From Parapristionchus giblindavisi (lineage: Eukaryota; Nematoda; Chromadorea; Rhabditida; Diplogasteridae): a DNA stretch of 64,000 nucleotides. A model generated the notes under the pieces. The model saw only the letters and a list, made by a program, of their open reading frames with translations. It was not told the DNA's origin and did not search any database. Shown one piece after another: positions 1 through 13,900 of the stretch. The translations under genes and the position numbers were made by a program. The stretch lies in NCBI GenBank assembly GCA_943737045.1, contig CALSFV010000078.1:338001-402000 (forward strand), written 5' to 3'. Every line of letters begins with the position of its first letter. The stretch's first letter is position 1.

Positions 1-839
1 TTTCCGTGATCTTCCATGGAGTCTCAAAATCCACGCATTATCACGGATAACCCATGCATGATTCGAGTATTTTCCATGATATATGTCATTAATTGCACGA
101 ATTTTACTTGAATCATGCATGTATTCAAACGCCAGAGCGTATTGTCTTATTCACGGCTCTATAGCCGGCCCCATTAATTGGTTTATTTTTGCTCAATTTT
201 TTCTGTTTTTAAATGTTTTCCCCCTATTGTGTGTTTTATTTTTAAGTAAAAAACATGTAAAAACGAAATAAATTAAACCTATAGGGGGAGTCCGTGCATA
301 GAGCCGTGAAAAGAGACTGGTGTCTACAGTATGACAAGCGCACTAAGGATCGTGAAGTGACTTTTTTAGCGAGTTACTGTCATATTTTGCTTTCGTAACC
401 AAATTTGACCAGATTTGTTTGCCTTCATACTTAAATATAAGGTAGGTAATTAAGTGTAGAACGATTTAAGCAAATTTAATTTCTTCCTCCTAGAGAACCG
501 TCGCATAGAAATTAACGTTCAAAAGTTTGTTTTCGTAATAACTCGATTCTTCGAAGTCCTGACTAAAAAGCGATCCGAGTAAAAGTTGCTTGTATTTGCT
601 CGAGGAATCGATTGGTACCAATCCCGAGTCGATCGGATGCTTGGGAACCGAAATAATTTTTTCGACCAAATGAACATTTTCGCTTACAGTAACCTTCAGA
701 CACAAAATCAAACTTTCTCATATGTGTGGCTGAGGTCACCTGGTGGTGTACTATTTTATTCCACATCAAACAAAAATATTTATTTTTCGCATGTCACCAC
801 CCCCGGTCAGAATGTCAATTCCCTCAGACATGCTCTCTT

Positions 840-1430
840 AGTATGTTGTAGTGCTAGTAGAAGAAGACTAAATTGAGTTGAAGTGATATAGGAAGAAGGA
901 AGAGGAGATGGAGGACTAGTTGATGGAGAAAGAGTAGTAGGGGGAAGAGGTGATGGAGTATTAGGAACAATGGGAGATTTAGGTCATACGTGGGCACCAC
1001 TGCCGCTTGCGGCCATACCCCCCCCCCCCCCCCCGATTTTGGCACCCGACCCCCACCGAGTTTCCAAAAAAATCACTCAAAATGACGTATAAATGCTCCA
1101 TTTTTTGCCTCAGACCCCCCGATTTTTGCGCCCGACCAATCAATATTAAAATACGTTTAAATATGAGTAGAGTACCTTTGCTTTGCTCTCAATTCTAGTC
1201 TTTTGGTGTACTTTAATGATTTGAGATAATCCTTTGTGTATAGTAATTGGAATAGGTGAGGGTTGTGATAGACTTAGACTTGGACGATATGCGGATCGTG
1301 ACTGTCGTACCTCTTGAATATTTTTATCATCATGACACACATTCTGTGCTATTCTTGTGTGTGCTGTGATTGATAATTTGTTGAGATGGGGAGATTTGAT
1401 TAATTCGTTCAAATGATTCGTGGGACTTGG
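840..1430 (-). other. Possible minus-strand Pro/Ser-rich coding remnant
   Basis: Two open minus-strand stretches flank the truncated MITE. One (1146-1412) is Ser/Ile/His-rich. The other (about 850-985) reads as a Pro/Ser/Thr-rich string with motifs such as NTPSPLPP and SPSTSPPSPLPSS. No known domain is visible and no splice model was established. It may be an exon of a divergent upstream gene or chance low-complexity sequence. The rest of 1-840 shows nothing I recognise. Confidence 0.2.
985..1137. mobile_element. Truncated alpha-family MITE
   Basis: One end begins CATACGTGGGC and continues into the GCCGCTTGCGGC-type block, a run of about 16 C, and the segment shared with 49399-49572 and 61277-61750. 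The opposite terminus (the one followed by GCCGCTGGAAATG in the other copies) is missing, so this copy is broken. Confidence 0.7.
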
Positions 1431-1437
1431 AATACTT

Positions 1438-1941
1438 TACCATTTTGGACAAGTAACAACCGCTCACATAGACAAATGACTACTCGAATTAGTCATGATG
1501 ATTAGTTTAAAGGCAGCTGGCACCCAAAAATTTCGATTCGAAATAGTTAAAATAGTTGATCTTATGTTGATAAGCTCAAAGAACTATTCAGAAATATGTA
1601 TTTGAAAGTTTGAAAAGACGCTCTGGTAAGAAGTTGGATTACTGTAGCCTTCTCCACACCACGGCGAGGTTTCCGAACTACAGTATGCTAATTCCATCGA
1701 AAAGCTCAAAATAGCCCATTATTGAGTTTTTTTCTTTTTTTTTTAAAATTCGACACTGCGGATAGAATTATCATCAAAATGTTCAATCTCGAGCAGACTG
1801 TAGTTTTTTAACTGCGCCGTTCTCCTTGCCAGAGAATTCTTATGATTTAAGATGTATATATTTCGAAACAGAATTTCAAGCTCTTTTATATGAGATCAAC
1901 TTGTTTTTCGTTTCCCGGTCCCTTTAATCATTTGATTACAG
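1438..1941. other. Unassigned sequence upstream of the first recognised MAN1 exon
   Basis: AT-rich sequence ending in a clear acceptor (TTGATTACAG) at 1941. The exons for the LEM domain and first membrane segment expected in this family are not visible here. They lie upstream of the window or are too diverged to recognise. Confidence 0.4.
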
Positions 1942-4900
1942 AGAAGGTTCGTGAAGCGGGCATCGATGAGGGAATCTCTATTCCTCATGTTAGAGATCAA
2001 ATCTTTCCACCTGCCAAGAGGTATATTGTACTATCATTTATGAATCTTATCGATTGATTATTTATCAGACGTGGAGCTGAACTTGCTCGTTGGGAACGTG
2101 CTGTTGAATGGATCAATGGACAAGAATCTCGTATACTCACTGAATCTGTATTCCTTCGTGGAGTTGAGGTATGTTAACTGATTACTTGTATTGATTGATT
2201 TATATTGATTGATTGTAGGTTCCATCATGGAAATGGATTGGAAGTCAGAAGAAACAAGGATGGCAAGGATCGGGTAGGACACATTATTGATGGATGATGA
2301 ATGAATAAGAAGTGAGAGATAAGAGAGGGAATGAACCATTTGTAGTTGTGTATTCCATATTCCTTCTATTCTTATTCAATTCTCGACATTATACACTATT
2401 GATAACCCTCACTTAACTACAATGCACTCACATTATCTCCATTCTATATTGTTATTATTGTTCCATCTCACTATTTGTAACATAATCTATTTGTGTCCTT
2501 GTGTTTTGTCATTCATCATTTATTTTATCCATTCACTGATTATCTATTCATACGATGAATCGCGTCCTTTATGTTTTTGTCTTAGACACTTGCCCCTCCC
2601 TCTCACTGACTACTATCTCTCCTATTATCTTCTGTCTATATATCTTGAGTTCTTGAATACGTGACCAACCCCATACACCCCCACCCATCTATTCATCCTA
2701 TTTACCACACTAAAACTAGAAGCCTATTTTGCATGATGGAACCCCTAGACACACGACACAAGCACAAAGATATAAACATCCGTTCTATGTTGATTTACGT
2801 TCCCTTTTCCTGTTTCATCTAGAATTCTTTCTGTCCATTTCGATAAAGGAACACGACAATCTATGATTGGTCATTTACATTTTGAATTGAGAGAGAAAGA
2901 GCGGGATAAGCAAAAGTATTGATCGATAAATGGTCTATGAATGGATAGATAGATGATAATGGATGATATTACAGCCTTTGGTCCATCATCATCGAATGCA
3001 CCATCACCATTGTCTAGTTGTCTCAAGATTAGAAATATCTTCAGACCAGAGACAGGAGATGAAGAGTGAGTGATGATGATTGTTGTTTCAGTCATAATAT
3101 TGAAGAATAGAAGATAATGGGAGGTCACAATCATCTAGATCTCAATTGATTTATGGTTATTGTGAATGGATAGATATACAGATTGATTGATGAATCCCTC
3201 GAGACTTTGGAGTATCGAAGGGGGAATACGGGAGTAGAAAATGGAAGAGATTGGGTGGATAAGAGTTGTTGATTCCATGAATCAAATATTGATTTTGTCT
3301 TGAATATGAAATATCGATTAACTATTGTGAAGAGAAAGTTTCGATCTCTGTATATCTAACGTTATCCATTCCGATGATAAAGTTTGATAATGAAATGGTT
3401 GTTATTGAAACAGGGAGGAGACTGAGGTGATCAATGAGATCTATGCTAAACTCGATCCAATCAAACCAGTCCATGTCATTCCTACAACTAATGGATATGA
3501 ACCTATCGTCTATATCAAGTTATCAACAAGGGTAAGTACTCCTATGAAGGATTATGGTTACATTTATATTAATTAATACGAATATACATAAATGAATTAA
3601 TAGATTGTGAAGGAATACTGTAATCATTTTGTCTTGAAAAAAAAAACCGTTTCTTCTATTCTTTTTTTCCTGTTATACCCCTGTTCTTGCTTTTCTATTT
3701 CTGTTTTTACTACAAGAATTTCCTCTTTTTTCTCACACATAAATTGGATAGACAAAGGGGAATACAATTGAATATGATATGAGTGATATAGAATATTCAT
3801 ATATGGATGATGGATAATTATAGGTATAATATGAGACAGATGCTTATTATTTTCATCCTAAACATAATGTATTAACAAAATTGACCATAATATAATTATA
3901 ATATTAATGCTATTTCATTGTTTTTTTTGCACAATCCCTATGTCCTGAGGGCTCCTGACATATCTTTAACATTATTGTTATTCAGATTGCAATATTGTAT
4001 TTATTTTAATGAATCTGATTTATTGTCAGGCTGATGCTCACGATGCTTACGCAATACTACACGGACAGTGGTTCAATGGTAAGTATAATTTTGTTATCCT
4101 TGATCTTCTACCGTATTCTGGTCGATCTTTCCCAATACACCACATCTCTCTATACAGTGTGACAGTAGTGTCTATTCATTTCCGTATTTCATGATTGTTC
4201 CCTTTTCTTTAGATAGAAGAATTAAGATAGTAAAGAGAAAGAAGTAGATGGTGAGAGAGAGAAATGGGAAAATAAGTTGGAATAGTGGGAGAAGTCTTAG
4301 CTTTCCTCTGTGAGACACATAGATACATTATCCATATTCTATAGATATATTGTCCCCAACTATGCTTTTGTTCCCCCTTCCCCTTCTCTTGAATAGTCCA
4401 TACAGGCATCTACGCATACCGAATTATATAATAGATAACAAACTACAAATATAGCATAATTGATTTAATAGACTACCAGACGTATCAAAGATTTCATAAT
4501 GATCAGAGTGATTCCATAGACTCTATGTTCCTATCCATAAACTCTCTCATTCTGTATCTATCTCCTTCTTTCTATCTCCTCTATCGTACTCTACAGTGTA
4601 GTAGAGTAGAGTCTACACCATATTTCCTTTTTATATTGTTATTCTTTTCTTTGTCTCTTCTCTATTCTTCTCTTTCTCTTCTTCTATCAACTTTACCTTC
4701 TCCAATGTCTTATTCTCTCTCTCTCTCATATCTCCCCCATTCCTCCTTTCACAATCATCTCCCATGAGAGTTGTGTAGATAGATTGCTAATGTACTCTTT
4801 CATATGTTAATTTAATAATATCATATCACATCTCATCTATCTATCTCATATCTGTTCTATCTTTGTGTCCTTGTAATGATAATGTACACTACATTTCTCA

Positions 4901-7900
4901 TCATCGTCATCATCATTCTACCTTTGTATTCTTATCTTCTATCTATTCATATCTATTCAATCTCTTCTTCTTCTTCTCTCACTCCTAATACTCGTTACAG
5001 TTCAAATACAATCTGTTCGAGGGGGGGGGGTAATAGAAGCGAAGGCGCATCATTTATATTGAATTGGTTCTTCGAATATTTGATTATGATGAACCTATCT
5101 TCCCCTCTATGTTCCACATATAACCATATCCCTCTCTTTTCTCTTTCCCATACAGTCCTTTAGTATTCCTCTTTTTCACAGTCTCACATTATTTCTCCCC
5201 TCCCTCATCCATCCCTCCTTCTCCTCCTTCTCCTTCTCATTTGAGGTCCTCTCCTGTTATTTCATTCCTTCTCTTCAATCTTCCCTTTCCATTCACATCG
5301 TTTCCTATTCGTTCTATTCTACCAAATAATCTGTATTCTCCTTCCCTTACTCTTTACTGTCCTATCCTCTTCATCTCTTCTATCCATCCATTCCTTTTCT
5401 TTGGCCTTATCCCTCAAACATAATTGGTCTTCTGTATTTCTATTTCCATCTCTTCTCCTTTCTTTCTTTGTCTATCTCTCTCCCTCCATTCAATACAATT
5501 GTCTCAGCTAACTTCTTTAATGCTTTTTCTCATCTCTCATATACACTGACTACGGTGTCTACAGTAGTCTCATCTCTGTCTACAGCGACTACTGTATCTA
5601 CAGTAGTCTCTATCTACAGTGACTATTGCATCTACAGTAGCCTTATGTCTACAGTGACTACGGTATCTACAGTAGTCTCATCTCTGTCTACAGCGACTAC
5701 TGTATCTACAGTAGTCTCATCTCTGTCTACAGAAACTACTAATAATTGGAATGGTTTAGGGAGATGATGACATTAATGTATGGTAGAGACTCCGCCCACA
5801 ATCAATCTGTTCAGCTGGGCTTATAATAATTTATTGCATCTTGTAGAAAAGAGATAGAGAGACATTTTTCATAAACAATTAAAATGCATATTAAAACAAG
5901 AAGTTGCGGCAACATAGTTGCAATTACTGGATGGCAACTTTTTAGAATAACTAAACGCATGAGAAGAGCCTATAGTACTGTGTATGATAAAAATGTGATA
6001 TATCTATATTGGTTCTAGTACTCTGTTTATCTCTTCTTTTCAATATTCCCAAGAGTATTTATCCCCATTTGAAACCCCTTCTTCATAGTAGACTATTTTA
6101 TCCCAACTCTTTTCAATCCTGAGTCCATTCACTATTTGGTCACTCAGAGATACACAATGAATAACTTCACATTATATGCTTTATCTCATGCACTCTTATG
6201 TCATATTATTCTTCCTTCTTCTTCTTCTTCATATTTTTATCATTGTTGGTTCCAGTCAACAATTATCTCATAGTAACACAGGCGGAGTAGTACGAAATAT
6301 AAAAAGGGTAAATGAAGAGATGGTCGTTTCTATTTCTTTGTTCCTTCTTTATGGTTCGTATCATACTATTTTATTCATTGAACCATATGTTTATGTTCAT
6401 ATGCCATCATATAGAGGCATGACCATAAACACTTGAACATCCCCCTCCCTCCTTGTTCCCTTCTTTATTTCCTTTGTATTCACATGAAGTAAGTTGTCTG
6501 CTAGAATTATTTATATTTATCCGTTATAATGATAACTTTATATGGGAAATGGAACATGGGAAAATAGTGTAATCAATGGGGACATATTAATAGATTGTCA
6601 CTACTTGTATGCAAAATAACGTGTGAACTTATTCACAATTATGTACATAGCAGTCCCAGTTAAACGTTCCCCCCTTTTCAATCATCAACAAACTCCCTTT
6701 CCTCTCATTCTCAGTATTTACTTCTTTCTCTTCTTCTTTTGTCTATTCACCTTCATCTTTCTTTCTTTCTTTTCTGTTCTTTTTTTCCTGACCACCAAGC
6801 GTAGTGATGATAATGTCAGCTTCCATAAATAACATTGACGGTTCCAATCATTGTTTAAATATTATATGGGTGAGTAAATAAAGTGTGTGAGATCCTCCAC
6901 TTCAATATTACAATAATTTTGTTGATTCGTTCATGATGAACGAGTTCACCCTATCATAACTTATTCATATGTAGTTGTTTTCATCGTGACCATCATCTTC
7001 GTCGTTTATATCCTTTCTCTATCCAACCATCCATCTATTGATTCATCGACCTTTCTACATGCCATGAACTGTCATGAACCATAAATGGTTGTATTCCATT
7101 CAAGAGATATGTACAAACCACACCGTGACCGAGTGTCATCTTTCGGAGTCCATATTGAACACACCACGAGTACGCCACGATTCCATTCTTTCCCATTGAA
7201 AACAGCTCGAATATACTCGCAATTACCAATTGGAATACGATCAACCATAATACTCGAGTCAATTGGATGTCCACATACATTTTCATACCCTCACAGCGTG
7301 ACCCACTATATTCGGCTCATATTCAGGGTCGATCACTATATAAAGCTCATTTTTTACGTGAAAGATTACAATTTAAAAAAAAGATTTTTCTAAGTTGACC
7401 CACTCTATAAAAATAATTCGGTGAGGGCAGCAAAAATGTATGGATGTCCACCCTATCGTTGAATTATCACATTCTCAATAATAGTCATCCCTCATAATGT
7501 ACTGTTATATTACCAATTGTTATCACCTAATTGATGTCCATCCTCGGGTGTATTATTTAGGAGTCATCCCATTCCCTCTCAATGAGATCCGTTTCTTGAT
7601 CACATCTTATACTTCGACGAGTCATACTACTTCATTCATGGACATTTTCTTCCTTTATGTACTTTCTGAATTACATCCTGCCTATCCCCTATCCACTGTC
7701 CTATCCTGTAGCATTCTTTTATTTATGCCTTTTTTCACTCTATTCTCTTCTAAGAAGACGCATTTATATGTTCGGTCAGCAGCCACAGATTAATCGGGAT
7801 ACTACATAATGCCCACGAAGAAATTCGCCCAAAATGCTATTTGCCCTGGGACCTGCCAAATGCCCAAAAAGAAATTTGCCCAAAAAGAAGTTCGCACAAA

Positions 7901-10900
7901 AAGTAGTTCGCCCAAAAAGAAGTTCGCACAAAAAGAAATTTGCCCAAAAAGAAGTTCGCACAAAAAGTAGTTCGCCCAAAAAGAAGTTCGCACAAAAAGA
8001 AATTTGCCCAAAAAGAAGTTCGCACAAAAAGAAGTTCGCACAAAAAGAAATTCGCCCAAAAAATAATAACGCCCAAAAAGAATAACGACCAGAAGTATCG
8101 GCTTACTGTAATACTGAAGTTCAAGATGAGCTTGAATTAAGACACCGGCTCAGTAAGATTCGAGGGTTGTGCCGGTGACCCCGGACATCGACCTCACCGA
8201 TTTGGCTCAAAAAATTTTTGTGGATATCCCCATGGGCCCCCATCACAAAATGGGTATTCATTTGGGCTGGTTCCTTGAAACACAGATGTGGCGGGTTTTC
8301 GAAATTTTAAAACTCGATTTTCACCGAAAAAAAATGGAGCGACCTAGGACCAATGTTAGTGTCGATTAATTATAAGTATAAATAGACAACAAAAACTGGC
8401 TATACGATGGTCCGGAGATCCGATCGCAAACTGATTTTTTTCCTCCTTAAAACATTCTAAAATTAATTAAAATTTTAAAACAAAAAAGTGCAGTCCAATT
8501 TTTGTCTCATCTTATAGAGCAAAAAATTCCGCGTCGAATGAGCGAAAAACATTAAAAATCGAAAGATACCTATTTTGAGAAAAATGGACCTGAAGATGAC
8601 CCGAAAATATTTTTGTTTTCGAAACCCCTCATGTTTGTACTCATATTGAAGAGCTCGTCGAGTAGAACAACTTTCATGTTGAACGTTTTGTCTGAAACTC
8701 GTGTACAAGAGAATTACATGAATTAAGATTTACTGGATCCTAATCGTTTAGATTGCTTGTATCTTGAGAACAAACGACTTTCATAGAATACGACCAACAT
8801 GGGAAATGATGTACTCGACGAGTTCTTTAAAATGAGTATAAACATGGCAAGGTTTCGACAACTTTTTTTTCATGACCACTTTAGAGACCATGTTTTTCAG
8901 AATAGGGGCCGACAATTTTTTTTCGTGAAACAACAAATTAAGTATGGATTTTTGAGTTCTAGAATATAGGCGTAATCAATTTGTGCACAAAAAATATTTT
9001 ACTTTCGTTTAACTCAAAATTGGGTGAACAACCGTGTGAATAAATAAAACTTATGTAATTCTCTTGTACACGAGTTTCAGACAAAACGTTCAATATGAAA
9101 GTTGTTATACTCGACGAGCTCTTCAATATGAGTACAAACATGAGGGGTTTTGAAAACAAAAATATTTTCGGGTCATCTTCAGGTCCATTTTTCTCAAAAT
9201 AGGTATCTTTCGATTTTTCAATTTTTTCGCTCATTCGACGCGGATTTTTTTTCTCTATAAGATGCGGCAAAAATTGGACTGCACTTTTTTGTTTTAAAAT
9301 TTTAATTAATTTTAGAATGTTTTAAAGAGGTAAAAAAATCAGTTTGCGATCGGATCTCCGGACCGTCGTATAGCCAGTTTCTGTTGTCTATTTATACTTA
9401 TAATTAATCGACACTAACATTGGTCCTTGGTCGCTCCATTTTTTTTCGGTGAAAATCAAGTTTTCAAATTTCTAAAACCCGCCACATCTGTGTTTCAAGG
9501 AACCAGCCCAAATGAATACGAATTTTGTGATGGGGGCCTATGGGGGTATCCATAAAAAATTTTTGGGCCAAATCGGTGAGGTCGATGTCCGGCACTTCCT
9601 GGAATCTCACTGAGCCGGTGTCTTAATATTGAATAAACCACCCGTACATCTACAGTGATATACAGTAGTGGCCAAAAGGATATTGACTTTTGTTTTTTTC
9701 GGCATAACTTTGTTCAAAATAATACAACCACTGAATATTTTTCTGAACATAAATGTTAGGTGAGAAGCCGAAAAAAAAACAGGAACAACATATATCGCAT
9801 TCGAAATATTTTAACGAATAATTTTATCAAAAATCGAAAAAGGGAATTTTGCACTGGAATTAAAACATTGCCAGAGTGTAGTGGGTGAAGGAGCACGTCA
9901 ACTGGACAAGGAGTGGCTGAGACATCGTTCACTGTAGTGATGGAAGCAAGTACCTGCTGTTCCGACGTGGTCTAAACGCTATGGACTGGCCAAGCAAGAA
10001 TACCGACCTCAACTTAGTCTACAAGTGCCAATAACTCCGACGAGAAGTTTGTCCAACTTGAAATAGAGTGGGTCCACATTCACCATTCCAACATCGATAA
10101 CTTTCCTGACAGTATGCTTCGTAGATTGTACAAGGACTTCGCTACCACGTATTAGACACCATTAACTGTTTCGGTATCAATACACCACATTGCAATGGAA
10201 GTTAAAGCGGGTTTAGAATGTTTTAAAATGCGGAAATCCTGTTATTTTTACGGCTTCTCACCTAACATTTATGTTCAGAAAAATATTCAAAGTGGTTCGA
10301 TTATTTTGAACAAAGTTATGCCGAAAAAAACAAAAGTCAATATCCTTTTGGCCACTACTGTATATCACTGTAGATGTACGGGTGGTTTATTCAATATTAA
10401 TTTAAGCTCATCTTGAACTTCAGTATTACAGTAAGCCGATACTTCTGGGCGTTATTCTTTTTGGGCGTTATTATTTTTTGGGCGAATTTCTTTTTGTGCG
10501 AACTTCTTTTTGTGCGAACTTCTTTTTGGGCAAATTTCTTTTTGGGCGATTTTCTTTTTGGGCTTTTTGTACTGCCTCTAGCTTTTTGGGCATTTCGCGT
10601 TTTGGGCAAAAAATATTTTGGGCTTTTGGAATGTGGGCGAAATGTAGGTTGCCGATTAATCGAATCTCACAATGGACCTTTTCTACTATTCTTTCAATAT
10701 CATTTCGATCCAAGTTAGATTGATCATGAAGTCATGGTGTTGTTATCATGTACCTTATGATGTTTTCAACTATCGACTAGATGAGATATGATAGATGTCA
10801 TGTCATGTTCATGGCTCTTATATTGTATATGATTCCTTTCGGTAGATGATCACTGAACATAGAATATTTTAAAATATCGCAGCCCATCCTATCTATGTAT

Positions 10901-13900
10901 GATACATGTGTATTTTACTTATTTCTATTCTATTTCCAATGTCCGAATATGGGAACAGGAGGGACAAACTAAATTACAAAGTGAAACGGAAGAAATGGAA
11001 AAAGAATGATGGAGGGAGAGATCTAGAGAAAGAGAAGGATGGGGTGGAGGGGGGGGGGGGGGAAGAGTCTACATTGGAATCATCTGAGAGAAGAAGGCTT
11101 ATTTAGAGAAAAAAAATGAGAATGAGAAAGAGGAAGAAGATGAAGAAGTTAGAGAATGTCTATTCTTTAATCTCTCACTCTCTTCTTCCATTTGTCTAAA
11201 CTTTCTATAAGTGGTTAAGTTGTTCTTCAACTCATCTCATTTTCTCCTACATACTACAAGATCCTCGACTCAATCAGTTGGAGAGACATGGAATAGTGGT
11301 TATACGTGATTCTTGAAGGGGGGCTATTCTTACATTTGAGTCCTTGTCTATTTCTCTGTCAATCTTTTACTTCCTCCATTCACCTTCATCATCTACCATC
11401 ATCATCATCCTTCTTCGCCATTTTATTGTTCAGAACATGTGGTACAAATTGGTGCTCCGTATCTATTACTTGATCTTCATCATTTCATCATTATATAATA
11501 TAAATAGTCCTCAAACCTTATATAGAGTATACTTGTCTAATATCCCTTTCGTATACTTTATGCTCCATGTCACAACACCTTTTATCCCTTCCGTTCTGGG
11601 TATATTCTCTCACATTCTCTTTCTATGCCTTAACCATGTATGTTGTCTCCATTCGTTCCTTTTCTCTTTCTTTCTACTCCCAGTTCGTCAATTCATCTTC
11701 CCAGTTCAGTATTAAAGAAGTTGTTCTTCACTCGTAGATCCTTCAACAAAATACTACAAAGCGTCTTATACTATTTACGCTAAATCGTGCCCGCCATTAT
11801 TTACGCGTGTTGCATACGCAATAAATATAAATAAATTATCTCACCTCTACGTCTATCATTCACATACGGTAGGTAGACATAACTAAAAGGAATGGTATTG
11901 TTGATCATCATATTTAATAGTATCTCTTTTTAATCGACTTCTTTATGATCAATAAAATGTCCCATGATTTGAAGGGTTTGCTTGATTGTCTTGTATTAAT
12001 GATATATACTCATAGAACTCTGTACCTATATGACCTCTTGTTTCAAATTCCATTCTAGTCCTTCGCCGTCTCATATAATCTTATTTCGCTTGTCATGCTT
12101 AATATTGAAATTGAAATATGCCGAATGTATGGAAAAGAGTGCGATTGCTGGGAACTCTATTATCTTTAGGATTTTTTGTGAATTTGTTTAAAAAAACTTC
12201 TTTGTCTGGTACCAATTTTTCTCTCACTCTTCGTTTTGATTCTTTCATATTTACTTCTTCTTCTTCTTTCTTCTACATCTTCTCCCATTTCCGTGTATTC
12301 AATCAAATCTTTCTTTCTTTTTCATTGAAGGTTCCAAGATGCATGTAAATTGAAAGAGACAGCAAGGATGTAATAATAAAGATCATACATTATTCAATTG
12401 ACATGAGATTGTGGGAGTAGTGTGATCTTTGACGATCATTACTTTTACTACACGAGTAGAGCTTACAGGGAGTTTGTTGATGGTTGTTTAAAGAATGAGA
12501 ATAAGACAATTAGACTTGTCTTGTTGTCCTTTTTCTTACATTATCTATCCTTCTATCCTCCCTCCATCTCTATCTCTTGTTTATCTATCTCCTCTATTTT
12601 TCTTTTCTTCTCAACTTCTTCCTCTCATTCACCCATTCTCCTCCTCCTCTTGTGACCTCAACGTTCTCTCATTACACTCTCAGTATCAACTTCGAGAACT
12701 CAATTCATTCTATTACATTATCCATCCTCTCTTTATCACCCTTCATCTACCCATACTTGTCTTATTCTTCATCGGTTAATTCATCCGTTCGTCAGACCAT
12801 ATATTGTTATAATTGAATCATCCTCCCCCTTTTCCGTTTCTCTTCGTCTCTCATGTATAAATGGTCTGCCATCATCAAGACAGAAGGGAACAAGAAGATA
12901 ATGTTTATATAATACGAGTTTCCTCTATCCATCTCCGTTTCATTCTAGAAATTTATTTCATTTGATTGTTTCTTCTCCCAATCCAAGGTATCCCTCCCCC
13001 TCTCCATTTCTCATTTCCACTAATTATTCTTCTCTACTCTATTCTTGGTATGAATTACTTCTGGAAGGAGGATATACAAATGATCTGCACACTTTTATTC
13101 TATGAAAAGTTGTCGACTCCTATCTCTTGTATTCTTCTCATCTTTTCTACTAATTCTAAATACATTTTAATTATCTATTTCTTCTTCCCCTTTCGCCCCC
13201 CCCCCCCCCCCATCTCCTCTCTTCATATGTCTCATATCTCCCACTTCATCATTTACTTTGGTCACTTACTTTCATGGCATATTACCATTCATTCATTCAT
13301 TCATTCATTCATTCATTCATTCATTCATTCATTCATTCATTCATTCATTCATTCATTCATTTATTCCTTGTATCCTTCCCATCCTTTCCTCCTCTGCTCT
13401 CGTAGTCCTCCTCCATCATCTATCTGTCCATATACTTCCATATATTCTATACTCTCATTATGATCTTCTCCATCCTTACATGCTATTCTTCTCACTCTGT
13501 CTGCACTCACAACACATAAACTTGATTCATTCTATATGAATTGGTTAATCTTCTCATTCGATGTAATATCCTAGTCCTTCTATCCCCTATCAAGTACCAC
13601 TTGCCATTCTACTTTACTCTTTTTTACTTTCAATTCAATTATCGTCGATGAATGTATGGACTCCATAATGTATCATAATGTACATATCGTTGTGTTTAAT
13701 GGTATGTATGACTGTTGATTCATTCCGAAAACTATTGCCGAATATGTCAATTGGAGTATATGTAATATACAGAGTCTACTTCTACTACGATTTATGTTAT
13801 ATTGATAGTGGATGAAGGGTTAGAAGGGTTCAATTGGAAAATGAGAGTAAAATTATACAAATAGGCCACAGTAGCCGCAACTATCCCTTTATGCTTCTCT

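Noticed and set aside
5820..5980. Similarity between about 5880-5965 and about 52600-52690 (AGTTxCAATTACTGGAT, CTAAACxCAT) as a defined element
   Set aside because: Only patchy similarity with no termini. Too weak to annotate.
7776..8140. Overlapping ORFs of [13 protein letters not shown] and KKKFAQKE repeats as a gene
   Set aside because: They are by-products of a ~27-bp minisatellite open in several frames and mirrored at 10397-10723.
12966..13539. 165-aa ORF with FIHSFIHS repeats
   Set aside because: Generated by the (ATTC)n tract and pyrimidine-rich flanks inside the MAN1-like intron. No domain.
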